DNA of 64,000 nucleotides from Isochrysis galbana (GCA_018136815.1 CM030941.1:362939-426938); one strand, 5' to 3'; shown: positions 1 to 12,000, numbered from the stretch's first letter. Program-made: numbers and translations. The notes: generated from the sequence alone by a model not told the origin.

Positions 1-830
1 CACTGACATGGGGCACATGTGGCATGGGGCCGGGAGCTGAGAGCCGAGAGAGCGAGCGGCGGAAGCGACGGACTGGGTGCGCGACAAGGAGTCACAAGGA
101 GGGAAAAGTAGCACACGAGAGAGGAGACACAAAGGGCGGGAACGATCAAGGAAGAAAATATGGTGGAAGCGGGGGCTTTTTTAGGAGCACGGGGGTCATC
201 GGGGGGCGGAGAGAGTGACACACTACACACTATGGGAACGGACGGGCCGTCGGGAGATCCCGGATCCCGAGAGAGCGGGGGAGGGGGGACCGACGGGACG
301 TAGAAAGTGGAGAAGGGAGGAGGAGGCGGGGGAAACGGTCTCCCCGCGCCCACAACACGCTCGCGCTACTCGCGACCTATCGATCTAGGAGCTCTAGGCG
401 TCTAGGCGTCGAAGGTAGTCGACGGGGCGACGCACTTTAGCGCACGCGCAGACGGCCGCTGATTGCGCTCGCGCGGACGCGGGAGCCGCGTACGTGCATT
501 ACGGCACGCGGCATTTCCTGACGTCGTTAAAAGCCGCTCGTCAAACGCATTTGAAGCCAATCTGTGCTTGACGAGGCGGGGCATCCTATCGCGCTAGCTT
601 GCTATTGCGCAGCAAGCGGCAGGCGCCGCGTGCTTGCTCAATAAGCGAAATATTATGACAAGTCTTGAAAAAGATTGCGCGGGGGGAAGGCTTATGCACA
701 AGAGGACGCGGCGGTGGGGGGATGCAAACTTTGAAAAGAGCGCGCGGGCACGCGCGGGGGGGGGGGGGGCGGGGGCGGGGGGGAGGCGCTCATGCAAGAG
801 GCGAGAGGGGCCAATAGTGGCCGCAAGTAA
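1..830. other. No gene recognised
   Basis: GC-rich, purine-rich sequence with only short, compositionally biased open frames. I see no domain, splice pattern or repeat unit that I can support. Confidence 0.5.
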
Positions 831-1921
831 TCAAAGCCAAACTGCGAATGAGCCGCACATAAAGTCGACCGACGTCTTGCCAAAGCCGTGTGACAAAGCG
901 ATGTTGCTGAGCTGCTGTCCAGCGTATATCTTCACGCGAGCAAGGGTGCCAGCTTCCTTTCCAAGGAGGGCGTGCAGCTCAGCTCGATAGGCACAGAAGG
1001 TGTCGGTATCACAGATCATCACGTCCCAGTCCAGAAGTTGCAGCAGCTCCGACTCCATCTCCGCAAGATGCGTGAGGCGGAAGAAAGGAAGCGCTCGTCT
1101 CAGGCCAGTGCCCTAGCGGGCCACCGGAAGACCATGCGTTAGCTAGAGGATAGAGACGGCAAGAGACCCGAGGCGCGTCTCGGGTAAGGCGTGACGCGAT
1201 GCAGTTTGCGGAGGGGTGCACGGGCCCAGGCCCAAGAGGGTGGTGAGGGAGGGATTGGAGAGCGGGACACCTCGCACGACGGGGACTGAACTCAAGCGCT
1301 CACCTAGGCATAGCATAGCTTGGCCGCTACGACAAGCGCTGTCATCACGACTGGTCGTACATTTTTCGTGGACAGAATAAATCCGCGGCGCAACACACGC
1401 TCGCAGATGATGAGCATGGCGACAAGCATCTCATGATTGAGTTGCATGGCGCCCGTGAGAGCAACAAGGAGGCCCGACAACTCAATTTGGGCCACCAAAA
1501 GGGCCGAGCGCCTTCTTCCTTGTCGGGCGAAGGCTCGGGCCCGTGCAATGTCGGCAATGATTGGCGGGGGCAGCCCACACACTCTCTCAGAGAGCTTTGA
1601 CGCGGAAAGAAGAGGGCGTGCCGTGGTCCCGGAGTTCGAATTGGTGAGAAATGTGCAGAGATGGATGGCTAGCACGTGCGAGATGATCAAGATGGAGTTT
1701 GCAGGCGGGCAATCCCACGTGCCATCGGTGGGAGGGTCCGTCGAGAAAGAGAGAGAGAACGCTAGGCATTTGGGGCTGGTGCGGGAAGCTGAGTTGGCCT
1801 GGGAGCGCGAGAGCGTGGCCTGAGGGGCGGTAAGACTGTCAGCACTCGGTGTGCTCCACGGCATCGGGTGGCAGCGTCGGTAACCACGGTAGAAGCCGAG
1901 GATGCTGAGGTGCATTCCCAC
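831..1921 (-). CDS. Cyclin-Y/PHO80-like cyclin, probably broken or mis-modelled
   Basis: Two minus-strand blocks carry consecutive parts of a cyclin box. The upstream block (about 1304-1560) has the helix pattern ending in ICERVLRRG, then RPVVMTALVVAAKL, which fits helices 2-3. The downstream block (about 840-1115) reads LTHLAEMESELLQLLDWDV, then a Tyr/Leu-rich helix, as in the C-terminal half of a cyclin Y/PHO80 box. Such cyclins bind and activate a CDK partner. An intron of about 0.2 kb must separate the blocks, but the junction is unresolved: a good GTGAGC donor at 1303-1298 is immediately preceded by an in-frame TAG (1304-1306). The acceptor is not clear, and the short DDxxWN stretch expected between the blocks is not visible. 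The 5' end is not defined; the frame is open to 1921, next to a CT/GA tract. It could be a pseudogene or carry a sequence error. Confidence 0.6.
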
Positions 1922-1943
1922 GTGGACGAGGACGTCGTCGCCC

Positions 1944-2041
1944 GACTCTCTCTCTTTCTCTCCCTCTCTCTGTCTCCCTCCCTCCCTCCCTCCCTCCCTC
2001 CCTCCCTCCCTCTCTCTCTCTCCCTCTCTCTCTCTCTCTCT

Positions 2042-2108
<67 letters not shown>
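1944..2108. repeat. CT/CCCT microsatellite
   Basis: Almost pure polypyrimidine on the + strand: a (CCCT)n block near 1975-2010, then (CT)n to about 2107. It lies just 5' of the minus-strand cyclin-like gene, so it is polypurine on that gene's coding strand. Confidence 0.95.
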
Positions 2109-2114
<6 letters not shown>

Positions 2115-2133
2115 ACCCGCTGGGACTTTTAGC

Positions 2134-3160
2134 CTAGACAGGAAGTACATACCCTCCAAAAGAGCCTCTCGTCCCCCATGAGAAGTATCCACGTATCGCT
2201 CTCAACTCTAACAGGGAGAGACCCCCCCTTCCCTCTCTCCCCCCCTCCCCCCCACCGTTCTCTCCTCCTCTCCGTCTCCTTCTTCTTCTTCCCGTCCTCA
2301 GGACTCTCTCTCCCTCAAAAGGGACGCCGTGAGAGAAGAAGAGAGGACGGCGCCTCCCCACCCACAACTCTAAAGGGATCTCTAGGTACATATATATACA
2401 CAGAACGGAGCTCTCCACCGGGAAGGACTGCGGGGAAGCAATCTCTCTCTCTCTCTCTGAGGAGAGAAAGCGTTTCCAGAGGACGGCACATGCGTTTTGA
2501 CGTGGGCAGGCTGCAACCCTGCAACCATCTTTCCATCCCCCCCCGCGCCCGCCCGCACCGCCCATCCCCGATGAAGACCGGAAAAGGAAACGGCAGCGTC
2601 TAGTTCTTGTCGGGGGCCCCACGCGCACGCGCCCGCCTTTGTCAGACCGGTCCAGAGACTGCGATCGCCGATGTATCAAGTATCAAGTATCGGATCTCAA
2701 ACTAACTAGGTGGCGCGGGCAGGGAGGGGAGAAGCAGAGCAGAGGGGAGGGGGGGGGGGGGGCTGCTCTGCAAGAAGTAGAGGTTATACCCTCTTCGACC
2801 TGGGGGTATTTGGTATTTGTCCAACAAAAAAACCGAACCTGAGGTCGCAGCCTCTATTTCCTCTTTGCGATCTGCAGCCTCTTTGCGATCTGAGAGAGAG
2901 TGTGACTCAGGAACCAGATGCCAGATGGTCCGCCTACAAAATGAACAGGGCACAGGGTGAGGCGGTTGCACGTGCTCTCATCAAGTCTCAACCTGTTGTA
3001 CTCAGGCCTTTGACGAATTGGGAAGACCCATTGGGTTTGTGGATAATGTGGAGGGAGCGAGGCCGGCGCTAGGCGCGGCGGTGGGAACGACTTCGGAGAC
3101 GCTGACGCTGACGGGCTGAAGCCCGTCAGCAGAGGAAGGCGGGTAGGCGGCGGGCTTGAA
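2134..3160. other. Gene-free, low-complexity region
   Basis: C/CT-rich and G-rich stretches with no recognisable protein. The open frames on both strands are dominated by Pro/Ser or Gly/Arg runs from simple sequence. No element boundary was found before 3160. Confidence 0.5.
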
Positions 3161-3335
3161 AAAAATACATCTGAAGATTCTGCGCTACACACCTACTAGT
3201 ATCGGGTCTTCCCGTCACTAACTAACACCGCCCTTATCTTCCATCCCTCCACCTCGTTCCCTGCCCCCCTTCATTCCTTTTTCTTCGGTTTCCGGGGTCC
3301 GGCCTTGGTGCGCTACCTGAGGCCTTGTTCGGATC
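3160..3335 (+). repeat. Dispersed repeat family F2, copy 1
   Basis: It starts in an A-rich run followed by GAAGATTCTGCGCTACAC and ACCTACTAG. Next come a C/CT-rich stretch, then TTCGGTTTCCGGGGTCCGG and GGTGCGCTACC. The same ordered landmarks recur at 50555-50750 (+) and 35270-35560 (-). I see no coding content. It may be a MITE or a SINE-like remnant. Confidence 0.75.
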
Positions 3336-3379
3336 CAAACCACGCCAACAAAACGGCCCCATTAGATGGGGCGAAAGCC

Positions 3380-3527
3380 AACTAAGTTTATACTTGGTTG
3401 ACCCATGGGGGGGCACGAGCCCCCCCCTCTCTCCACTCCTCCCCTGCCATGGGGGAGGAACCACCCATCCTCTTGGCATGCCTGATGGCTTGCCAAGAGG
3501 CCACTGCCGAGCTGACCCACAATAAAA
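3380..3527 (+). mobile_element. 5' fragment of the F1 retroposon-like element
   Basis: It begins AACTAAGTTTATACTTGG and has the G-run/CACGAG/C-run hairpin, then the CTGATGGCTTGCCA segment found in the full copies at 23100 and 34434. It is cut short after about 148 bp, where an A-rich stretch joins it to an inverted F3 fragment. Confidence 0.75.
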
Positions 3528-3539
3528 AATAATTACAAC

Positions 3540-3920
3540 TGGCCTGCTCTCAGGGGCCCTTTGGGGGCTCCCAGGGGGCCAGCAAGGGCAGCTCAGGGGG
3601 CAGTGGAGGCTGGGGCTCAGCCCCTGGCCCCCCTTGCCTCTCCCACGCTCGCCTCGCTGGCCATGGGGGCCGCCCAAAGTCTCCTGTATGCCTGGCGACC
3701 AGGGACAGAGGGGGAGTCAGCTCGAGGGCAGGCCCAGCGCGGGCGTGGGAGTGCAGCTCGCGGGCCGCGCCCCCGAAGGGTCTGGGCCAGATTGATGAGT
3801 GCCCTGCCCCTGCCAAAGGGCAGGGGCTGGGGTTGATTGTACGGGCCCACCCCGGGGGGTGTCCGCGATGGTGTGGGGGGGGCGCGAGGCCCCCATTGCC
3901 CCCACTTATAAAAGTAGGTT
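3540..3920 (-). mobile_element. F3 element fragment, inverted
   Basis: Read on the minus strand from 3920, it starts AACCTACTTTTATAAGTGGGG and runs through the same GC-rich body as the complete F3 copy at 37304-38228. It ends at the CTGAGAGCAGGCC segment, so the 3' half is missing. Confidence 0.75.
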
Positions 3921-4260
3921 TGCCCGAACGTACGCAACAACTTGCCGGACGTCTTGCATGACGCGCGCGCGCTCCTCGGCTCGAGAGTCCCGAGCTTGGA
4001 CCGTGTACTGGCCCCGGGTAGCCTGGGGTTTGCGCGCGGGCTTGCTGCGGACCATGGGAGGCTAGGGGGGGGGCGGTGTCCTGTCCACGAAGCGCGCTTG
4101 TCTACGAAGCGGCAGCGTCTACACCGTTACACCATTTTGTATTCCACCCCTAGGAGTAAAGTAGGGCCCCCCAGCCCTCAGCCCAGGCCACTCCCAGATC
4201 CTAGCCGTGACAGCTGTGAATGGAACGATCCGCCCTCTTCACACCTGTATCTCGTCTGGA

Positions 4261-4595
4261 ATCTCCTCTCTCTCTCCTCTCTCTCCTCTCTCTCCTCTCT
4301 CTCCTCTCTCTCTCCTTTCTCTCCTCTCTCCTCTCTCCTCTCTCTCCTCTCTCTCCTCTCTCTCCTCTCTCTCCTCTCTCTCCTCTCTCTCCTCTCTCTC
4401 CTCTCTCCTCTCTCCTCTCTCCTCTCTCCTCTCTCCTCTCTCCTCTCTCCTCTCTCCTCTCTCCTCTCTCCTCTCTCCTCTCTCCTCTCTCCTCTCCCCT
4501 CTCCCCTCTCTCCTCTCCCCTCTCTCCTCTCTCCTCTCTCCTCTCCCCTCTCTCCTCTCTCCTCTCCCCTCTCTCCTCTCTCCTCTCTCAGAGAA
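4261..4595 (+). repeat. CTCTCTCC/TCTCTCC satellite
   Basis: About 330 bp of polypyrimidine. The unit is 8 bp (CTCTCTCC) at first and shifts to 7 bp (TCTCTCC) from about 4400. Long open frames on both strands here are repeat artefacts. It lies 350 bp 5' of the dehydrogenase gene at 4940. Confidence 0.95.
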
Positions 4596-4939
4596 GAGAA
4601 ACTTCTCTCTCTCCCTTCTCCAGTCTTCTCTTCTCTCTTGCTGCCTCATCGTCTTCCCTCCTCTTCTCCTCCTCTCTCTCTGTCTTTTCCTCTTGTTCTC
4701 TTCCCACCCCGCTCCCTCCTGACCCGAAAATCTCCCCTACTCGCCCCCTTCTTCTTTAAATAATTCCAGCTGTCTTTCACCTCGCCGAGAGAGAGGTCGA
4801 ATCGCACATCGGCCCTCGACGTCGACTCCAAAGCCATTCTTTTCTTCCGTAGCCTTCTAACGTTAATTTGTTGAACCATCGTCTACCTCTTCTTTCTCTT
4901 CTCTCTCTCTCTCTCTCTCCCCCCCCCCCCCCCCTCTCG

Positions 4940-6608
4940 ATGGCCGCCCGACTCCTCCTGCTCGCCGCGCCGCTCGCAGCCGCGCTGCAGCTGGGCGCGC
5001 GCGCGCCTGTGCGCGCGTCGCGCGCGTCGCCGCCAGCCGCCTCTGCCGAGCGCGTCTACTCCCTTGCTGACCAGGTGAGAAGGCCAGGAGATAGGGGCGA
5101 GGGAAAAGGGAAAGGGGGAGGAGAGGGAGGGAGGGAGGGAGAGGGAGAGGGGGGGGAGGGGGAGGAGGAGGAAGGGAGAGAGGGAGCCTGCGATGCCTCC
5201 TCATTGTTGGCCCACCTCATCCTCGCTTTCTTCCCCGTCTCTCTTCTCTTACTGGCTCGCATGGCACGCCAGCGCTCTCGCCCCTCTGCTCTCGATGGGT
5301 CGCCCAGCCGGATCTGCGTTTACCCTCCCTTCCTTTCGCGCCGCCGTGTCCCGGCGCAGGTCGCCCGCTTTGAGCGCGCGAAGAAAGAGAATAATCAGCG
5401 GTTCCTCGACATCACCTCCGTTTACGACGGCTCGTACTTGCAGGGCAAGCGAGTGTTGGTCACGGGTGCCAATCGCGGGCTCGGGCTCGCCATTGCCAAG
5501 GAGCTCATCGAATGCGGCGCCCACACGGTCGTCGCATGCCGCTCCTCTTCCGATGAGCTTGATGCCCTGCCGCTCGAGCAGCTCATCACCGAGACGGACG
5601 TGACGAGCGCAGAGAGCGTCAAGCAGATGGTGCAGAAGCTCGAGAAGCCGGTGGACATCGTGATCAACAACGCCGGGTACTTTTACGGACCGCAGGTAAG
5701 CCGAGCATGAGTGGATGCGATGTGCCCATGGGAAGGGAGGCAGGCGCGAGTACCAGCGGACAGAGCAGCGCCACCTGATCGCTGACACGCCTGCCGCGCA
5801 TCCTTACGCTTGTAGGAGCTCGTGCTCGAGGACACACTCAACTTCGATGAGGAGCTCAAGCAGATCGACATCTGCGCCGTCGGCCCTCTGAGAGTCAACT
5901 CCGCCCTCATCAACGCGGGCAAGCTGACGCCCGGCGCCAAGATCATCATCATCACCTCGCAGGTGAGGCGGAGGCGGCTGCCTGGCCCGCCTGTCGCCGA
6001 AAGTCCGGGCACGGCCCACCTGATGCCCGGATACCCCCACAACCCCACGCTCTTGCGCTAGGCGGGCTCGTGCGAGTGGCGCACCACGCAGAACGCGGAC
6101 CAAGGCGGCGACTACGGCCACCACATGTCGCGCGCCGCATGCAATATCGCCGGCGTCCTCCTCGCCGAGGAGCTCCGCGGCAAGGGCTTCCCTGTCTTGT
6201 TGGTGCGCGCCCCCCTTGGCCGCGGCCTCACCGCGCTCTCCGAACCTCGGCCACGGTCCCGGACTGCGCCCGCCAGCGTCTGGCCCCTCTTCGCAGCCTT
6301 GTGATTTGATCCTCTTCGTATCCCCCCCTGCCTTCAGATCCACCCCGGCTTCAACAAGACTGGCATGACCAAGAAGTACGAGGCAATTTGGGAGGTGGAG
6401 GGCGCCGTCGACCCGTCTGTGGGCGCCAAACGCGTGCTGCATGAGGTGAGATGCGAATGGCACACGGGGGCGGGACAACGGTGTTGCTGCGCCCATCACC
6501 GCCCTGCTAACCCGGGCCTCGCTCCACCTGCCACAGGTCAAGGGCGCGACGCTCGAGCGCACCGGCCTCTTTGTAAACGCCGAAGATGGGCTGCAGATTC
6601 CTTGGTGA
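4940..6608 (+). CDS. Short-chain dehydrogenase/reductase-like protein with N-terminal targeting peptide
   Basis: Six exons: 4940-5074, 5360-5695, 5816-5962, 6062-6202, 6338-6445 and 6537-6608 (stop TGA). Together they give a 312-residue protein, and all five introns are phase 0 with GT-AG ends. The N-terminus [19 protein letters not shown] looks like a signal or bipartite targeting peptide. The Rossmann NAD(P)-binding motif TGANRGLG starts near residue 76 and is followed by VINNAG. The catalytic region is unusual: the usual YxxSK reads HHMSRAA, so the Tyr position is His and the Lys position is Arg, with a Tyr two residues upstream. The protein may have altered chemistry or bind a ligand without turnover. 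The chosen ATG follows a long CT/C tract. The fold is secure; the substrate is unknown. Confidence 0.85.
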
Positions 6609-7880
6609 GCTCGCGCGGGCGGGGTTCCTCCGGTGCCGCGCACCCGGGTTTCGTCGATCACTCTCGCACGAGCAACTGCGCTGCGGCAAGCGACCCTCGA
6701 ATCGGAGGGATTGTAAGCCGCCGGTGCGGTACGATGTATGAAGGCGTGTCGGCACGTGACCGTACACTAGCCTCGCATCACGCCCGCATGGCATGCACAC
6801 CATACGTCCAGCAAAGCGCAAGCGATAGTGGCCACATCGCCTATTTGACCATGTCTTGCAGCGGCTTGTCCCGTTGCTGCGTCTTCTTTAGTCCCGATGC
6901 GTCGGCCAGGCTGTAATGTGTGGCACCTTGGCCATCTCTCCGGCAAAGGCTGCAGTTTTATCTTTCCGGTCAACTCATGATGCTCAGCCCACAGCCCATG
7001 GCTGGGCGGCAATCGGGCCGTCTGGGCGTAGGGAGATTATAGGCACGCGATGACCGCGCGTACACAGTACACATACCATCGGCCTCTGCATGCGTCTAGT
7101 TGTTGTTGTCGGTTTCATTCCGCTCACACATCTTCTACATGTACGCATAGTGATTGTGAGGGCGCATGCAGCATGGCTCTCGCATTGGCCTTTCGTTGTG
7201 TTGACCATTCCTGTTGTGTAGCTTGCTCCCGACATGCTACACGCTGCTCTTTGGCCTATACTGTTACAGTCACTACTACTACCCTTGCCGCGGCTTCCCC
7301 CCCCCCACATTAGTGAGGCGGCAGAGAGTTTCTTGCCTCGCCATGTATGATGAAGTGGAAGTGGTACCAACGGCGGGCAACCAATAGTGCCATAGAGAAA
7401 GCGTCGTTCCAGGGCCACAAGCCTCCTTTCTCACTTCCGCTCCCTCCGTGCGTCGTTCGCAATGCCTGTAGTCACTTCTCACTTCCAACATGTGGCATAT
7501 GTGGGTCCCGAGGAAATCCCCACCATGACCATGAGCACCGAGCAAGAACCGCGTGCCACGCGCTAGCTGCTGGCGCGCCCTCGCAGGCCGTCTCCAAAAG
7601 TGAGACCAGCCTTGCTCTGACATCAATGAGACACATGTGCGTGGCACGGCGATACGGTGACTCCAGACAGGACGTTGCCATACCGAGAGTAGAACGGAGG
7701 TATCTACAACAAAACCCGACGTATGTTTAAAACACAAGGGCAAACTGTTGGTGGGGGCGGCCGGCGAAAAATAAAACCCTCTCGCCCTCCTCTCGGACAC
7801 GCCCGCCCGCTCGCGGGCCGGACGTTTCTCTTAATAAAACCTCTCAGTTAGAGAGATGTAGAAAGCCATCCGGCAGCCTC
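6609..7880. other. Intergenic region with one dispersed repeat
   Basis: No gene recognised between the dehydrogenase stop and the pyrimidine tracts upstream of the reductase gene. A minus-strand stretch at about 7480-7630 is a copy of family F7, also seen at 56930-57045. The remainder is unassigned. Confidence 0.5.
7480..7630 (-). repeat. Dispersed repeat family F7, copy 1
   Basis: The minus strand reads ATGTCAGAGCAAGGCTGG, then TGGAGACGGCCTGCGAGG and CGCGCCAGCAGCTAGCGCG. It closely matches the plus strand at 56930-57045. The short conserved frame (MSEQG..SH.W) is probably incidental. Confidence 0.65.
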
Positions 7881-7905
7881 AAGAGTGGACCGCGGACGAC
7901 CTCTT

Positions 7906-7908
7906 CTT

Positions 7909-7939
<31 letters not shown>

Positions 7940-8215
7940 AATCTCCTTGCCTTCCTCCCTCTCTCTCCCTCTCCCTCTCTCCCCCGTCCACCTCTCTCTC
8001 CCCGCGCCCTCGCCCCCGGCGACGGAGACGGTCCCCCCTTCCCCCTCTCTCTCTCTCTTCTCTCTCTCTTCTCTCTTCTCTCTCTTCTCTCTTCTCTCTT
8101 CTCTCTTCTCTCTTCTCTCTTCTCTCTTCTCTCTTCTCTCTTCTCTCTTCTCTCTTCTCTCTTCTCTCTCTTTCTCTCTCCCTCTCCCTCCCTCCCTCCC
8201 TCCCTTCTCTTCTCT
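7906..8215 (+). repeat. TTC and TCTCTTC microsatellites
   Basis: (TTC)n at 7906-7936 is followed by CT-rich DNA, then a 7-bp TCTCTTC array at about 8050-8170. All are pyrimidine-rich on the + strand, 5' of the ribonucleotide reductase gene. Confidence 0.9.
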
Positions 8216-9069
8216 CTCTCTGCAGCTCTCCCCTCTCTTCACATCCTCCACTTCTCTTATCCCTGCCCTCACCCGTCCCCTCTCTCCCCCTCTCAGCAAT
8301 CTTCAAGACTCCACGGCTAGTCTCTCATCTATCCGCGCTCCATTATTCGTATAAACGATCCCTCTCTCGTGGCTCGCTGCTTGCTCCACCGGACGCGATG
8401 CCTGCCTTCCTCTCCCTCTCGGTGGCGCTCTCGCTCGGGATGGTGGGATCGTCGCGCCTCGCTGCCTGCCCCTCCAGCGCCCTGCCTCACCCCTCCACCT
8501 TCCTTCACCCTCCCTCTCTCGCTCCTTCCCTCCCTCCCTCTCCCTCCCTCCCTCCCTCCCTCTCTCACTCTCTCTCTCTCTCCGAGAGAGGGAGGGAGAG
8601 CCCTCGGGTTCCACCGAGCGCGAGCGGATGTGGGACGGATGCGAGGAGTATTTCCCGCCCCTTCACGCGCGGAAGTACTCAGCAGGGAGCGAGGGAGGCC
8701 GCTCTCTCTCTCTCGCTCTCTTTCTCTCTCCTTGCCGAGAAGGAGACCAAAGGAAAGAGAGAGGGAGGGAGAGGGAGAGGGTGGGGGGGAGAGGGACGGG
8801 GAGAGAGGGAGACGAAGCTAGGGGGAGAAAGAGAAGAAGAGGTGGGGATAGAAACGGCGAAACTGGGAGAGGGGGGGCGAGTGAGTGAGATGGAGGTAGA
8901 GAGCGCTTCTGCGATGGTCCAATCTGCTCGGCGCCATGGCAGACGATTGCTGCAGAGCGGCCAGATCGTGCTAGAAGGCACGATGCCCGGGGAACCCTTC
9001 GGTGGAGCGAGGCGGCATCCACTCCGCCCGCTTTCCTCCGGCGCGCCCACGCGCGCGCTCTCGCATGCC

Positions 9070-12000
9070 ATGTCCCTCTGCCGCCTCCGTGGCGGGGGAG
9101 GAGAGGATGGCGCCGCCCAGCACGATGAGGCAGAGTTGCGAGCCAGCGGCCTCAACGGCGGGCTGCTCGGCCCGGCGTGGCGTGGTGGGCTGGGCCGGGC
9201 GCGCGGCGGCGAGGCGGTCGCGCAGCCCGTACTCGCGGCCGAGCCGATCGTATCTCATCCGCTCTTCGAGCGGTTAAGCGAGAGGTACGCCCGTCTCTCA
9301 CTCGACCTAGACCCGAGCATTGGCGCCTCCGCGGCAGAGCTCGCACGCCGCGTGGTCGAAGGGCTGACAGAGAGCGCGAGCGAGCTGGAGATTGACCAGC
9401 TGGCCGCCGAGACGGCGGCATACCTCACGTCTCACCACCCGGACTACTCGAAGCTTGCCGCGAGGGTTGCCGTCGAGCGGCTCCACGCCCACACGAGCGA
9501 CTCATTTGCTGAGACGATGGAGGCGCTCGCCAATCACCGCCACCCAAAGCGGGGCACGCCTGCGCCGCTCGTCACACCAGAGTTCGCCGCACTCGCGCGC
9601 GAACTCGCTGGCGAACTCGACCAGGTGCTCGACTACACGCTTGACTACGAGTACGACTACTTTGGCCTGCGCACGCTCACGCGCTCGTATCTGCTTGGCA
9701 CCTCGGCGCCGGGCATTCCGCTTGAACGGCCGCAGCACATGCTGATGCGCGTTGCTCTCGCGGTCCACGCGCCCGACTTGCAGGCGGTGCTCAAGGCGTA
9801 CGACCTCATGTCGCGCGGGATGTACACCCACGCAACGCCGACCCTCTTCAACGCGGGCTGCCCGCGGGGCCAGCTATGTTCGTGCTTCCTCTTGACGACG
9901 CGTGACGACTCGGTGCGGTGCAACCCGAGCGGCGCAGGCGTGAGCCTACCGAGCGCGCCGGCTGAGATGCCCATCACCCCTCCCCGCGTGCGCCTCCGCC
10001 TCCCGGCGGCTCGCAGGTCGAGGGCATCTTCCACACCCTTTCGGACTGCGCGCTCATCTCGCGCTCTGCCGGTGGTATCGGGCTCTCCGTCTCGCACGTA
10101 CGCGCCTCCGGCTCGTACATTCGGTCGACTGGTGGCAAGGCCTGCGGACTAGTGCCCATGCTGCGAGTCTTCGACGCCACCGCCCGATACGTAGACCAGG
10201 CAAGCCACTGCTTGCCTCAAGAAAACTGGAGTCCACAGCGCAGGGCCCGGGCCGCCGCAGCCAGGGTGGGGTCGCACAGAGTCGCTGCGTTGCATCCGTC
10301 TCGCCGCCGTGCCGGCGCCCGCTGAGCCTTCGCCACTCCGCGTGATGGCCCCCTCCCCCCAGGGAGGTGGCAAGCGGCGCGGTGCCTTCGCCATGTACCT
10401 AGAACCGTGGCATGCGGACGTATTCGACTTTTTGCAATTGAAGCGCAACCATGGCAAGGAAGAGGCCCGTGCTAGGGACCTCTTCTATGCGCTATGGCTG
10501 CCAGATCTCTTTATGAAGCGCGTCGGTGAGCGGCTATCCTTGACCTTGGCCTCTTTCTCGGAGCCGACACCCCTGGTGCCTCGCTCGATAGTCGCCCTGG
10601 ACAGCCCCCATCCGCCGCCCTGCGCACACACATGCCCGCCAGTCTGCTCGCCCGGCCTGTGACCCCCACCCGAGTTTCAGCTCGTGGCCCAGTGCGCGTG
10701 CGCATACTGAACGCCCGCGCATGTCTGCTCACTGCAGAGGCTGGTGGCAACTGGTCACTTTTCTGCCCCTCCGAGGCGCCCGGGCTCGTCGACTTGCACG
10801 GAGACGAGTTCACCCAAGCTTACGAGGCCTACGAGAGGGACGGGCGGGCGCAGCGGGTCGTGCCGGCGCAGCAGCTCTGGTTTGCGATCCTTGAGTCGCA
10901 GGTGTGCGTTATTGGCCCTTGCAGCACTGCTAGGGCATAGTGCTCGCTGTCTCATGAGGTGAGACCGACATGCAGTGATACCTCATCACAGGATGCCATC
11001 GCCAACCGTCGTGCCACGCTGTCTTGCCCTTCTCTTTAGGTCGAGACGGGCACCCCGTACATGCTCTACAAGGACGCCTGCAACGCCAAGTCGAACCAGC
11101 GCCACCTCGGAACCATTCGCGGTTCGAACTTGTGCACAGAGATTGTGCAGTACACGTCGCCGGAGGAGGTCCGACGCCGCACCCCGCGCGTGGAGCCCAT
11201 CCCAGTTTGAGCACTAGTATGCATGGGAGCCAGCCCGTCACTCGCCTTGCGCGCATGATCGCCGTGCTGACGCGCTTGAGCGTATGCCCCTCAGGTGGCA
11301 GTGTGCAATCTAGCCTCAATCGCACTTCCGAGATTCGTCCGGCGGCCGACGGACTCGTCTACTGCTGAGTACGACCTGGAGGCGCTCCGACAGGCAAGCA
11401 GCCCTTGAATGGCCACGTCTCTGGCCCTCCCACCCCCTTTCTTCCCGCGCCGCCGCACGAGGTTACAGCGCGAGGGGCCGGCGATCAAACACTCCGCGGG
11501 AGAGACCACGATTCCGCGCCCGTACGGCTCAGCCGGAACGCGTACAAGCATGACCGCCTCCTGCGCGGGCCAACGCTCGCGGATGGCCACTGACGCCCAG
11601 CCCCTGACACGTCAGCAGGTCGCCTACTTTGTTGCCCGATCCTTGGATCGTGTCATCTCTGTCAATGACTACCCCCTGCCCGCCGCCAACCATTCCAATC
11701 TTCGCCACCGCCCAATGGGCATTGGTGTCCAAGGCCTGGCCGACGTCTTCGCCATGCTCGATCTTCCGTTTGAATCTCAGGGCGCGCGTGAGCTCAACAA
11801 GGACATCTTTGAGACCATTTACTTTGGGGCATTGCAAGCGTCGTGCGACATGGCTGCGCGCTTGGGCCCATACTCTTCCTATCACGGGTCCCCGGCATCG
11901 CTTGGACTGTTGCAGTTTGATCTTTGGGGCGTGCGACCCTCGGACAGGTGCGCACCGGCGCGCGCTTGCGACGAGGAATGCTCGCGCTTACACGCAGTTG

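Noticed and set aside
3234-3940. Overlapping Gly/Pro/Ala-rich frames
   Set aside because: They fall entirely in F2, F1 and F3 repeat fragments.
4207-4763. Several long Ser/Leu/Pro-rich or Arg/Glu-rich open frames
   Set aside because: They are the three translations of a CTCTCTCC satellite on both strands; no non-repetitive protein sequence is present.
4261-8215. Regular short repeats as possible CRISPR arrays
   Set aside because: The repeats are contiguous microsatellites without spacers, in a spliceosomal-intron genome.
7885-9069. Upstream extension of the reductase frame, including a hydrophobic MPAFLSLSVALSLGMVG stretch at 8398
   Set aside because: The intervening codons are CT and GA repeats that would give an implausible leader, so I did not use it as the start, though a targeting exon cannot be excluded.
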